Translations under genes and position numbers: made by a program
NCBI RefSeq assembly: GCF_000002985.6
Contig: NC_003284.9
Span: 7,068,001 to 7,132,000 of the forward strand
Source of the DNA: Caenorhabditis elegans
Taxonomy: Eukaryota > Nematoda > Chromadorea > Rhabditida > Rhabditidae
Direction of reading: 5' to 3'
Length of the DNA: 64,000 bases
The notes under the pieces: generated by a model
The model's input: only the letters and a program-made list of their open reading frames with translations
Databases searched by the model: none
Told to the model about the DNA's origin: nothing
Shown: one piece after another, positions 11,886-21,227 of the stretch
Numbering within the stretch: the first letter of the stretch is position 1
How the letters are laid out: every line of letters starts with the position of its first letter

Positions 11886-12808
11886 CAGTGCTGGCCAAAA
11901 AGATATCCACTTTCTGTTTTTTGATGATTTCGATATTTTTTCCATTGAGCATAACTCCAAAACTAGGAAAGCTATCAAAAAAGTTTCAACTGGTAAAATG
12001 TAGCTCGTGATCAGGCCTATGTATTTTTACATGATTAAATTATTCACCCAAAACATGGCAAGTGATAAAGCGGCCGACATCTCGTGAGTCCGCTTTTGAT
12101 GATGATTACTAAAACGACTGTAACTCGAGAAACATATTTTTAATGGAAGGTTTTTAGAAAGTAACACGATGTTTATATAATTTTTTATTGTTTGAACATA
12201 CTAACTTCGTCCTGAAACCTCCATTGAAAAAGACAAGAGAGTTTAAAGAAGAGAAGTGTAGAGTAATCTCGAGCTCATGTCTCAAAAATAGTAGATTTTT
12301 TTTTCTGAATTCTGTTTATTGGTTAATATGTAGTTCAAATATAATAACAACATCAGTTCTTCACAAAAATTGTCGGAAAAAGATTTTCAATCCAAGAAAC
12401 CTGATTTTTGAACAAAGCCTCTAAACAGTGTCTAATGAGACACTAGTTTCAGCGCACACATTTTTTTAAATGGAGGTTTTAGGACAAAGTTGATATGTTC
12501 AAACAATGAAAAATTAAATAAACATTTTGTTACTTTCTCAAACCTTTCATTAAAAATATGTTTCTTGAGTTACAGTCGTTTTAGTAATCATCGTCAAAAA
12601 CGGACTCACGAGATGCCCGCCGCTTTATTACTTGCCATGTGATGGATGAATAATTGCAACATGTAAAAATACATAGGCCTGATCACGAGCTACATTTTAC
12701 CAGTTGAAAATTTTTTGGTACCTTTCCTAGTTTTGAAGTTATGTCCATTGGAAAAAATATCGAAATCGTCAAAAAACTGAAAGTGGATATCTTTTTGGCC
12801 AGCACTGT
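11886..12808. mobile_element. Tc1-ended MITE with very long inverted repeats
   Basis: The ends read cagtgctggccaaaaagata and its complement, flanked by TA on both sides. The outer 26 or so bases match the Tc1 transposon end as I remember it (CAGTGCTGGCCAAAAAGATA, then TCCACTTT). The inverted arms extend for about 340 bp each with a short unique centre (about 12230-12470). No transposase frame is present, so it would need Tc1 or a relative in trans. Neighbouring satellite monomers show the uninterrupted target (catgtatatttaaaatt), confirming a single TA duplicated on insertion. Confidence 0.88.
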
Positions 12809-12810
12809 AT

Positions 12811-13015
12811 ATTTAAAATTAGATTTTCCAAACTTTGAAAATTAATATCTAGCTTCTATCCAACTTGTTCAGAATATCCCGTAGCCATTTTGTTGCAAAT
12901 TTTGTGTTCTTTCAGAATTTGAAAACGGCATTTTAAAAACTTCCATAACCCCCGAGTTCAAACAGAAAAAGTGCATACATTTTAGTGCGGAAGCCAGAGA
13001 GTAAAATATAGTGGA
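12811..13015 (+). repeat. Satellite monomer continuing after the MITE
   Basis: The monomer resumes right after the TA at 12809-12810 (tatttaaaattagattttcc) and is the other half of the copy cut by the Tc1-ended element. It breaks off near 12985, where the second minisatellite region begins. Confidence 0.75.
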
Positions 13016-13027
13016 AAGCCAGAGAGT

Positions 13028-13241
13028 AAAAAAATATATTTTTTCGTCTGTCAATCTATTTTTTCGTCTGTCAACCTATTTTTCGTCTGTCAATCTATTT
13101 TTTCGTCTGTCAATCAATTTTTTCGTCTGCCAATCTATTTTTGGTCTGTCAATCTATTTTTTCGTCTGTCAATCTATTTTTTCGTCTGTCAATCTATTTT
13201 TTCGTCTGTCAATCTATTTTTTCGTCTGTCAATCTATTTGA
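13028..13241 (+). repeat. Second 20-bp minisatellite, about 10 copies
   Basis: Tandem units of tctattttttcgtctgtcaa with single-base changes (caacctatt, gtctgcc, ttggtctg). The period is about 20 bp but the sequence is unrelated to the array at 9514. The long open frame across it is an artefact of the repeat. Confidence 0.92.
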
Positions 13242-13490
13242 AAATCCCCGTAGCCATTTTATTGCAAATTTCGTGTTTTTTCAGAATTTAAAAACAGCAT
13301 TGTAAAAACTTCCATAACCGCCAAGTTCAAGCAGAAAAAGTACGCTTTCAGGCCTAATTTTGGAGCACATTTTAAAATAGAATGAAATAGGAAATTAGTA
13401 GATTTACCAAACTTTGAAAATTAATATCTGGCTTCAAACTAACTTTTTTGAAAGTCCCCGTAGCCATTTTATTGCAAATTTTGTGTCAGA
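13242..13490 (+). repeat. Satellite monomers (right part)
   Basis: One and a part copies of the same monomer family, closest to the copies at 9227-9513 (both carry gaaaatccccgtagccattt and caggccta). They run into the right-hand flanking direct repeat. Confidence 0.75.
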
Positions 13491-13680
13491 AATTGTTGTA
13501 GTAAGAACAAATAGGTTCTGCGTGAGTGATGAAAAATAAACATTCAGAAGAAAAAAGGAATATTTGACAGCAAACAGAATATGAGAGATAGAAAATCATG
13601 ATTTGATAGAAATTCAATAATATTTACATACCGTAGTTGAATGAAATCAAAAATCAAATTGTAAAAGTATTCAAAACTAG
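13484..13680 (+). repeat. Right copy of about 195-bp flanking direct repeat
   Basis: Second copy of the segment at 9010-9205, in the same orientation, sharing gttctgcgtgagtgatgaaa and the downstream cataccgtagttgaatgaaa. A few substitutions separate the copies. Confidence 0.85.
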
Positions 13681-13896
13681 ATTTTAAAGATGGAGTATCA
13701 GTACCTGAAACTATTCTCGGCCTAAAGTGGCTCAAAACTACAACATTTAGTAATGAGGTAAAACATGCTTGATACAGTGCGAGCAATTTCTATACGCCTC
13801 CCCCAAACATTTTGTGTGCGGGGAGCTTCTGAATGACTCTGTGACATACACCTTTTTCTATTTAATTCACGATATCAAAAAACCTATTCTCCTATA

Positions 13897-14852
13897 CAGG
13901 GTGGTCCATAATTATGGTGACAACTTCTCGCGCCTAATCAATTTGATGGAATTTTCTAAATTTAGTTAAACCACACAGGTTTTATTCACAATTTTCTAGA
14001 GAACAAAAAATGATATTAAACTTTGAAAATATGTGCTTGTGCGACACGGCAGACCCCCTGAAGCAAAGAAAAAAATTTGTCGTTGGCACGCTAGTTGCAG
14101 ATATTTTGCTTTCTCAGGTCTTTTCTAGCTTCTCCTGCAGATAAGAGAAATCTTAATACACATTTCGAGATGTTTCAAATCGGAAAATGAGTTTTTTAGT
14201 ACAATTAATGTAGTTGCGAATCTCGCGCCTCTGTGGTGGATGGTTAAAGGAAGTTAAAATATGAACGTTGTGATGTCTGACGTTCGACTCGTCATAGCAC
14301 TCATGGGAAAAACATTTGTTTTGAAAATAATTGCATCCTATCCTACTAATCTTTTTCTCAATTTCTGTAAAAAATTGTGTCATTATCGTACCAGGGAACA
14401 GAGATATGACCAAATCTGTACTCACTGTTCAGATTTTTTATAAAAATAGTGAAGAAAAGGCTGTGGATAATTCCAAACATTCACTTGGCAGAAGCTGGAA
14501 GTTAATGAAACACACACCGCTCAATATATTTTCTGTTTCCAAAATAATAGACTAACTGTAAAATAAAACCGTGTCAAAACTCCCACGATCGAAAATATGC
14601 TGCGTGCCAAAAGAACGTCAGCATGAGAGGTTGCTATGTTTTGCTATCTCAACCCAGTTTTGAGTTATACCAAAATTTGGGGGTGGCCGTATCATTATGT
14701 GGAGCACTGTATAGAAGTTTCTTATGTTAAATAAAATGAAATTAATTTCTCTATCGCTTCAATACAAAACTGTAGAATTTACACCATTAAGTTGCCAAAA
14801 AACAAGCCGCGAATGAGCGCGGCACGTGTCACCATAATTATGGACCACCCTG
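13897..14852. mobile_element. TA-flanked inverted-repeat element (mariner/Tc-like)
   Basis: The ends are cagggtggtccataattatg and its reverse complement, each flanked by TA. Length is 956 bp. The terminal inverted repeat is perfect for about 27 bp, ending in ggtgaca. No intact transposase was recognised inside. A motif near 14690-14712 (ggagcactgta) looks like the end of another TA-inserted element, but I could not find its partner. Confidence 0.75.
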
Positions 14853-15416
14853 TATTTTGATAATATGTAGTACCTCAAAAACTGGAAAAAGGAAAATATA
14901 TCACAATATAAACTGTACAAGTTCTTCAGCCCACTCTCACATTTTTGGCAGTTTTGTGAATTCTGAAGTTTTAGACTGACTAGTTCCATATAAATATAGC
15001 TGCTCTGGTTTTTTTTCAAAATTCTTGGAACATTTTATTAACTTCCGCAGACTTGTTGCGGAACCATGGAACTGATGAGAACTGACGAAAAACAAAATAT
15101 TCGGCTTCCACAAGATATATGATCGCCACATTATGAAGTTTGCTTCTATTGGCCAATCCAATTCGCTTAAAACTTTGATTTCATTATACAGTTTGAGTTA
15201 AATTGTTTTTATCTATCATTTCACAAAATATTTTTTTTGTAAATTTCAAAACCTTAGCTACCAAGTTTTATTTAATTGAACATGTGAGCACTTATGCATT
15301 TGATGATTACAGGTATTTTTGAAAATGAGCACGGAACGAAGTCATGATAGATTATGAATTCAAAGATTATGATACAGACGGCTCTTGATTATTGTTACTT
15401 CACTTGGTACAACACA

Positions 15417-15520
15417 TCAAATCATTAGACAAACACGCATCTTCTCGTCTTTAACCAGCAATTTGTTGTAGTTGTCCAACATTGCTTTGATAATGGAGCA
15501 GATTCCAAAGATGATGAGCA
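15417..15520 (-). CDS. Lone terminal exon of a membrane protein, tentative
   Basis: After a good acceptor (gttttcag) the minus strand reads LIIFGICSIIKAMLDNYNKL and 13 more residues to a TGA at 15417-15419. A minus-strand AATAAA follows at 15267-15272, as expected for a 3' UTR. The exon begins in phase 1, so another coding exon is required upstream. I found no convincing partner between 15521 and 17357, and the exon at 19936-20127 has the wrong phase. It may be a relic, or its partners may be very short. Confidence 0.35.
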
Positions 15521-15994
15521 CTGAAAACAAATTATCAATATTTCACCTTTCTATGGATTGTGCAATTTGAATGTTTTTCAATTCTGATTTTTAAATTTTT
15601 GAAACTTCTTGATTTTCTTGATATTTTTTGGCACTCGTAAAAAACTTTAGAAAAAGAAATTATCAAAAAACTAAATTTGTACTTATGTTCATAAAAATGG
15701 TTAGATTCAAATTTGGACAAATTTTCGCCTGACTAAACACATAAAGGAACAATAACTCTTTTGAGTTTTTTAAACGTATAGATCGAAAATGTACTCAAAT
15801 AGAAAAACTTCGTAATGAACCTTATTCAAATTGTTTTATGACGGCTCAAAATTAAAAAAAACGGCCTGGATGCAATTGTTTTTAGAATTATCATATTGCT
15901 TATATATTTTGTTATTTTGTTTGTTAAGATTTATTCAAAGTCTGACTTAGCCCAAAGTTTTAAAGATGACTAATATCGGTGATGTTTTTAATCT

Positions 15995-16140
15995 ACTCGG
16001 CATTCAGAGGCAACTTCCTGCAACACTTTGGCAACTTCCTGCCAACAACCTGGCAACTTATTTAGTGCCACTAAAAAAAGTTGCCAAATTTTTTGGCAGG
16101 AAGTTGCCACGAAGTTGGCAGGAAGTTGCCCAGGTGTTGT
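15995..16140. repeat. Foldback repeat of the TTGCCAACTTCC family
   Basis: The left half carries gcaacttcctgc repeats and the right half ggcaggaagttgcc repeats, making an imperfect hairpin. Copies of the same family lie at about 16880-17100 and 35370-35530. The short open frames over it are artefacts. Confidence 0.7.
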
Positions 16141-16334
16141 CAGTAAAAATTCTTTTTTCGTTTTTTTTCAACTGATTATGGTAATTTTTGTATTAAGGGG
16201 ATCAATAAAATGAATTTAGCATACATACGATTCAACCAGAACAAGGTAAAATTAGAAAAAAAAACGTTACTTTTGGAATTAGTCCAATCGGCTGGATATC
16301 AACTTGCACTGTCATGTTTCCCTTTTTCTGCCCT

Positions 16335-16403
16335 ACCAGATCCCGAACCTTCTCCTTGTGACTGTCAGCTCAATTCCTTAACCTCTAAGCTATGCCCGCG
16401 CGC
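16335..16403 (-). pseudogene. tRNA-like relic, possibly a SINE head
   Basis: On the minus strand the segment has a polymerase III A-box-like stretch (tagcttagaggttaagg) followed about 32 bases later by a B-box-like stretch (ggttcgggatc), and starts with a GC-rich acceptor-like gcgcgggca. Spacing is about right for a tRNA, but the 3' acceptor arm does not pair well and the B box departs from GGTTCGANTCC. A tRNA pseudogene or tRNA-derived SINE is the most likely reading; no functional anticodon arm was assigned. Confidence 0.4.
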
Positions 16404-16879
16404 AAGATGAAGTAGAATAGAGTTGTTCAAATATGAAATCCAATGGAAACTTTTAAAAAAATGTTGAAGAAAATAGTTTCAAGGAGGTAAACACAGATAA
16501 GTAGCTCTGAAATGCCCAACATGTAATTCTAGAACATGGTGATGTAAAGGACTATTGTAAGCAAGTTGATGTAACTGTTCTCAAAGAATAAACAATTCCG
16601 CATAGCTCGTTCTATCAAGTCGGGTTTTCTTAATAACATGTTTTACAACATTAATTCAGAAACCGCGACGACATGAAGTTATCCTACTTCGTTTTTCGTG
16701 TAGTATGCGTTCTTATTCCCACTTTGCTTTCATTTTATGATAATCTACTAATTTTTCTATCACTGTTAGTTTTTTAAAATTCGAAATTCGATAGTTCCAC
16801 CGCAAAGTTTGAATAAATTCAATTTTGAAGTTCGGCTGTAAAGCACCGATGCTCCGAAATTACGCCAGTGCGTCATGTT

Positions 16880-17100
16880 TACCGTAAATGTTGCCAAAAA
16901 GTTTGGCAGGCTGTTGGCAAGCTGATGCCGAAGTTTGGCAGACTGTTGGCAGACTGTTGCCAAAGCCATGCATGCTACATGCTGGCAGGATGTTGCCAAA
17001 ATTTGGCAGGAAGTTGGCAAAATATGGCAGGAAGTTGGAAACAAGCAAAACTTGGCAGGAAGTTGCCATAATTTGGCAGGAAGTTGCCTCCAAATGCCGA
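16880..17100. repeat. Foldback repeat, second TTGCC-family copy
   Basis: Dense repeats of ttggcaggaagttggca, with degenerate copies of ttgccaaa on the left. Multiple overlapping open frames on both strands here come from the repeat and are not genes. Confidence 0.7.
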
Positions 17101-17357
17101 GTATGGGCATGTTTCTTAATCAACAAAATAAGAGATATTAAATATGCAATTAAAAAACATATTAAAAAGGTGACCGCTGCGACGTGGCAAAGTAATCAAA
17201 AAACTAAGCCACTTTTTTGAAGTTTTCAAGGGCAATAAAAGTTGTTCGAACAATTTTTGTGTTTTGTTACGAAATTTGTTTACTTGACCACAATTTGGGT
17301 CTAATCGTTCAAAATACCCAGAATCGATACTTTTTCTTTAATGAAATAAAAAATCAA

Positions 17358-18005
17358 CTAACGGAAATGGGCAAAATTATTGAGTCTATTGTCCGCTGGA
17401 ACAATGAAGTAGTAGAACTCATGAGCTTTCCAGACACTGAAGTGAGCAGATCCGTTGAAATAGAACAATGGACGACTCTTGTCCATGGAGAAATACCGGC
17501 AGTAGCTGCTTCTGATAAGACGCGGAAAGTCCAAAGCAACCAAATTCCATCCTTGTGTCGCACTGCCTCCATCCAGAATGTGACCTTCATCGCACATTTG
17601 GATTCGAACGAAAACGCTGCCTTCGCTGAAAAGGATTAGCTTGGCAAGTTTTTTCACGCTTTTTTGATACTTACTAGACGTAAATGTAGACAGCTTGGTA
17701 ATCAAGTGTTGGGAGAACGCGCGCTGTTTGAGTTTCATTGTTGGTTCGGAAATCAGTAACGTTCTTCAACGCCAAGAAGTTGTGCTTTGGAAAAGCTAAA
17801 GAATAGAACTGAATTATATTTTAAAAAAACAGTTACCTCTTCGCATATTCTCGAAGTTGTAGACAAATCCAGCGGAAGTTTTGTAGTGTTTCATGGTGGT
17901 TGGTTTCAAATCAATTACCTTCGTGACAAGGCGAGTGGTTTCATGGTTGCCGAAGTCGTAGGTCAGCACAACCAAAAATAACAGAATTTGAAGAATTAAC
18001 TTCAT
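17358..18005 (-). CDS. Secreted 185-residue protein, unrecognised
   Basis: Exons 17837-18005, 17675-17795 and 17358-17625 join with phases 1 and 2 and end at a TAG (17358-17360). The ATG lies one base after a perfect acceptor (gttttccag), so the mRNA is probably SL trans-spliced. The protein starts with a signal peptide (MKLILQILLFLVVLTYDFG) and has no other hydrophobic segment. It has two cysteines (about residues 108 and 139), which could form one disulfide, and three N-glycosylation sequons (NVT, NET, NGS). The second half is rich in aromatic residues. I recognise no domain. An ATTAAA (minus) just downstream may serve polyadenylation. Confidence 0.82.
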
Positions 18006-19796
18006 TCTGGAAAACAACAAATAGTTTCTAAAAGCGTAACTGTACAAAATTTCAGAGAGTTATAATTAAATCCGCATTAAATCCGCATTTCGCAATGAAA
18101 TCTAGTGAAAAATTCAAAAATGTTTGTTTTTGCAGGTTTAATCTTTGGAGAATAAGAGCAAAGTTTTTTTGAAATCTTATGTTTATTTTGGAACATTGTT
18201 GGGTGCTGAGTAACTTGGTGAATCGGCGCTACTTCTCCACCAACTTTAGTCACTCTATAACCGCCATTTACAGAAGTGGCAAAAGTTTTGTTAGTCAAAG
18301 TTTGTAAAATTGGGCAGTGTGTTCATGCTCTGAACAACTGCAAAAAGTTGGTGGTGTGTTGCTAGTACTCGGCCAAGGTTGACAAGAGTTGGCGAAAGTT
18401 GGTTAAAGTTGGTTGAGAAGTGGGTAAAGTTAGTTAGAAAGCAGATAAAACTAGTTGGAAAGTGGTTGAAATCTAATGGCAGTTAGAAAATGGCTAAAGT
18501 TGGTTGAGAAGTAGGCACGAGTTGCCCAGTTACATATGGATATCCGAATTTGGAACTCTGTAGCCGAAAAATGAACCAAAAATGAGAAGTCTTATTACGA
18601 AATTTGGGACTTTGGGGTCATTATGAGTCTATCGTATCAAACTAAAAACCCAAGACCACATGAATGTTTTTGATTATACTCACAAGGGAAATCTGGTAAT
18701 ATAAAAAAATATCCATTGAATAAAAAAATTATTGAAACAAAGAAACGGGAAAATTCTATGTTGAAGTGGGCGGGACAACTTCTAACGGCAACATGTGAGT
18801 AAACAACAATCAATGTTATGGTACGGGGTGACACGACCCGATGCCGAAACTCATTCACGTAACATTTGGGAATTGTTTTTGACCAGAACACTGGCCCGTT
18901 TGTTCGTGAGATACGGTAATTTTAATGTGAGAATTTCGCAAAAAATTGTTGACCGTTAGCATTCTGGGAAAGGTATACAGAATGAGAATATTTAGAATCA
19001 GACACATTTTTGGATAAGGCTAATACAAGGCGTACTCGTTATGGACGTCAAAATGTTGTATTATAGGTTTCTCTGAGTTGTTCTGGAACTGGAAACATTC
19101 CCATATTGTCGAGAAATTGTTCTGCTATATAATGATGACAGTGCCTTGATGACTGATGAAACTACTTTAGCAAATTACAAAATTCATCAAACAAATTCTA
19201 TAAACCACCCTTTAGGATAATTTACCGAATTTTTTGGTTTCAGACTGATTTTTAAACGACGATCTTGATTGGATGGAGAAACCTTTTGCGGAGACTATTT
19301 AGAATATTGTACAGAATTTTATGGAACTTGTACGCATACCGTGCATGTGACCTCGAAACTTCGAGACTCGAAACGAAACTTTCACAAATACGTCTATATT
19401 TTCCATAGAACAGGTGCTGACCTCCAAATTCAGCTTGTACCCAGCTGCATCTACTTTCGGTACTTGTAATTGATCACGAGAACGTGGTAGTACACTGCAA
19501 TGAATCTTCTTCAAAAATCCGTACCAATGTTTGACCAAAGTCTACGCAAAACCTAATAAAAGTTTGCTAAAGGTACATTGTTCATGAAGCTCAAGGAAAC
19601 CTAATTAAAGTAGACGACTAGATAAAATAGTTTTTGAATTCTTTAAGTTTTTGCAAACAAGGAAACATTTTGTAGAAAAAATTCTTTGAATCAAATATTT
19701 TGTGAAAATTCATGGGATTTCTAAAAGTCGATATATTTTTCAAATGTTACATACTTACACAGGTTTGGAATTAACGACAACACTTGAATCTATCCA
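18006..19796. other. Intergenic, with a degenerate AAGTTGG repeat
   Basis: Apart from the promoter expected for the secreted-protein gene on its left, I see an imperfect tandem repeat at about 18357-18525 built on aagttggttgagaagt. A stretch at 19300-19540 is open on both strands and has an acceptor-like ttcattgcag on the minus strand, but no gene model could be joined to it. Confidence 0.4.
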
Positions 19797-20127
19797 TTAA
19801 GATGACAGACAATCCGTTCCGGAAACATAGTTGGTAGCAATTGCAGTGCTGTGAAAATGGCAACTCCTAATGAATGCATCATACCCTTAAAGTACATATA
19901 CTTACAATCAACACATACGTACAATTGGAGCTTACGTGACGACAAATTGTTTATAGACATCTTTGTACACATTCAAAGAGCATGGATTGTAGAATGTATT
20001 TTCTGAGAGCCACAAGAATATAGAGCTGATTACACCAAGTAAGATGATCAGAACCCCTATGCAAACAAAACAGACGGCTTCAATAGCCCGCATTGCTTCT
20101 GAGAGCAGACTCCAAGTTGATGATAAT
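19797..20127 (-). CDS. Tentative small membrane protein, about 69 residues
   Basis: Two exons: 19936-20127, with the first ATG at 20091-20093, and 19797-19848. They join in phase 2 and end at a TAA. Residues 1-30 form a membrane segment (EAVCFVCIGVLIILLGVISS), followed by a loop with NPC and a short polar tail. The acceptor at 20128-20129 could be an SL site, or exon 1 could be internal, since the frame stays open to it. The protein is short for a complete gene, and the second exon is not hydrophobic as spliced, so the 3' structure is doubtful. Confidence 0.4.
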
Positions 20128-20138
20128 CTAAAAAAAAA

Positions 20139-20371
20139 GGGTACTTGTGTATTATACCCCAGCCAATTAAAAAATTACATTTTTAATTTATAAAATAAAC
20201 ACGTATGGATTTCTTATGTATGTATTTTAAGGCCTAGGAAAACACCATTCCTAAACCTATATAAATTAATGGAAATGTGATTAATTTCTAAAATATACTA
20301 AGTATACTAAGTAAATATACTAAGTAAATATAATAATACTAAAATATAATAAGGTATAATACACAAGTACC
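20139..20371. mobile_element. Small MITE with 19-bp terminal inverted repeats
   Basis: gggtacttgtgtattatacc at the left is matched by the inverted ggtataatacacaagtacc at the right, about 230 bp apart, with poly-A-like flanks on both sides. A single end of the same type (gatataatacacaagtac) occurs near 34691. The left end lies within 12 bases of the splice acceptor used by the exon at 20127. Confidence 0.6.
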
Positions 20372-21112
20372 AAAAAAAGCAATGTTTAAAAACATCACTT
20401 GGAAATTAAAGGAGACTTTTTCATTTGAACCGTTCTATGGATAATGGGTTTTACTTTGATTAATAAAAATTTTGTGTACAAAAAAATGAAAAGCGATAAG
20501 TAATATGTTCAAGCCGCCTTTCGAAATTCAGCTATCAGAATAAATGTCAGTGTTTATCAGATGCATGACACAAAAATGTTGAATAACACTTTACAAAATT
20601 TTCAATTCTGGTTTGAAAATCAAAAAGAAGAAGAGTGTGAAGTGATAACAAAATACGAATGGGAAATTTATGGCGCGTATTAAATGGGCTGGGCGTTGTG
20701 AATGAAGAGCCATCCTTCTTTTTGCGTCTGTTATAATGAGTGAAACTAGTATGATTTGTACACTGATGTGGCATATGATTCAAAACTCTGTTGGAAATTG
20801 TTTTATTACGATTTTTGATTGAAATAGATTCTGAGATGTACTCAAGCAGCAGACAAAAAGCTCATTTTCACATGATATGTATACTTCAGTTTACGAAAGC
20901 AACTTTTGTTTTCATGTCTGGTGAACCTTTACTGATTTTTTGATTCAGCATCGTACGCTCCATGACGTCTCTGTAAGTTTTTTGAAATAACTTCGAAAAA
21001 GATGACTTCAAATTATAATTTTCTGCTTCAAAAATCGCATAAGCCTTTGTGTTTTCTTGAAGAAAAAATTTCAAAATTTAAATTTCAAAATTTATACAAT
21101 CAAAAAAACAGT
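20372..21112. other. Intergenic between tentative gene and TSP1 gene
   Basis: No exon was supported. Several stretches are open by chance. It should include the 3' UTR of the TSP1 gene at its right edge, but no clear AATAAA was seen on the minus strand. Confidence 0.4.
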
Positions 21113-21133
21113 GGGGGGGGGGGGGGGGGGGGG
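21113..21133 (+). repeat. Homopolymer tract of 21 guanines
   Basis: An uninterrupted run of 21 G on the plus strand, about 95 bases beyond the stop codon of the TSP1 gene. Long G/C tracts of this kind are known in C. elegans as sites that need the DOG-1 (FANCJ) helicase to avoid deletions. Confidence 0.97.
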
Positions 21134-21227
21134 TCAAAAATACAAATATGGATTACTTGGTGATGTCGATGTAGGAGAGCAAGAAAACGGGGCGACTATA
21201 AGAAATGCATTTTCATTATTTCTGTCT

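Noticed and set aside
13011..13241. Open frame of 76 codons on the plus strand
   Set aside because: It is created by the second 20-bp minisatellite reading through repeated Phe/Ser/Val codons.
14937..15161. Possible transposase remnant on the minus strand (starts MDWP)
   Set aside because: No DDE motif or other transposase landmark was found, and it lies outside the nearby inverted-repeat element.
16766..17220. Several overlapping open frames on both strands
   Set aside because: All lie in the foldback repeat; their peptides are translated ttggcaggaagttgcc units.
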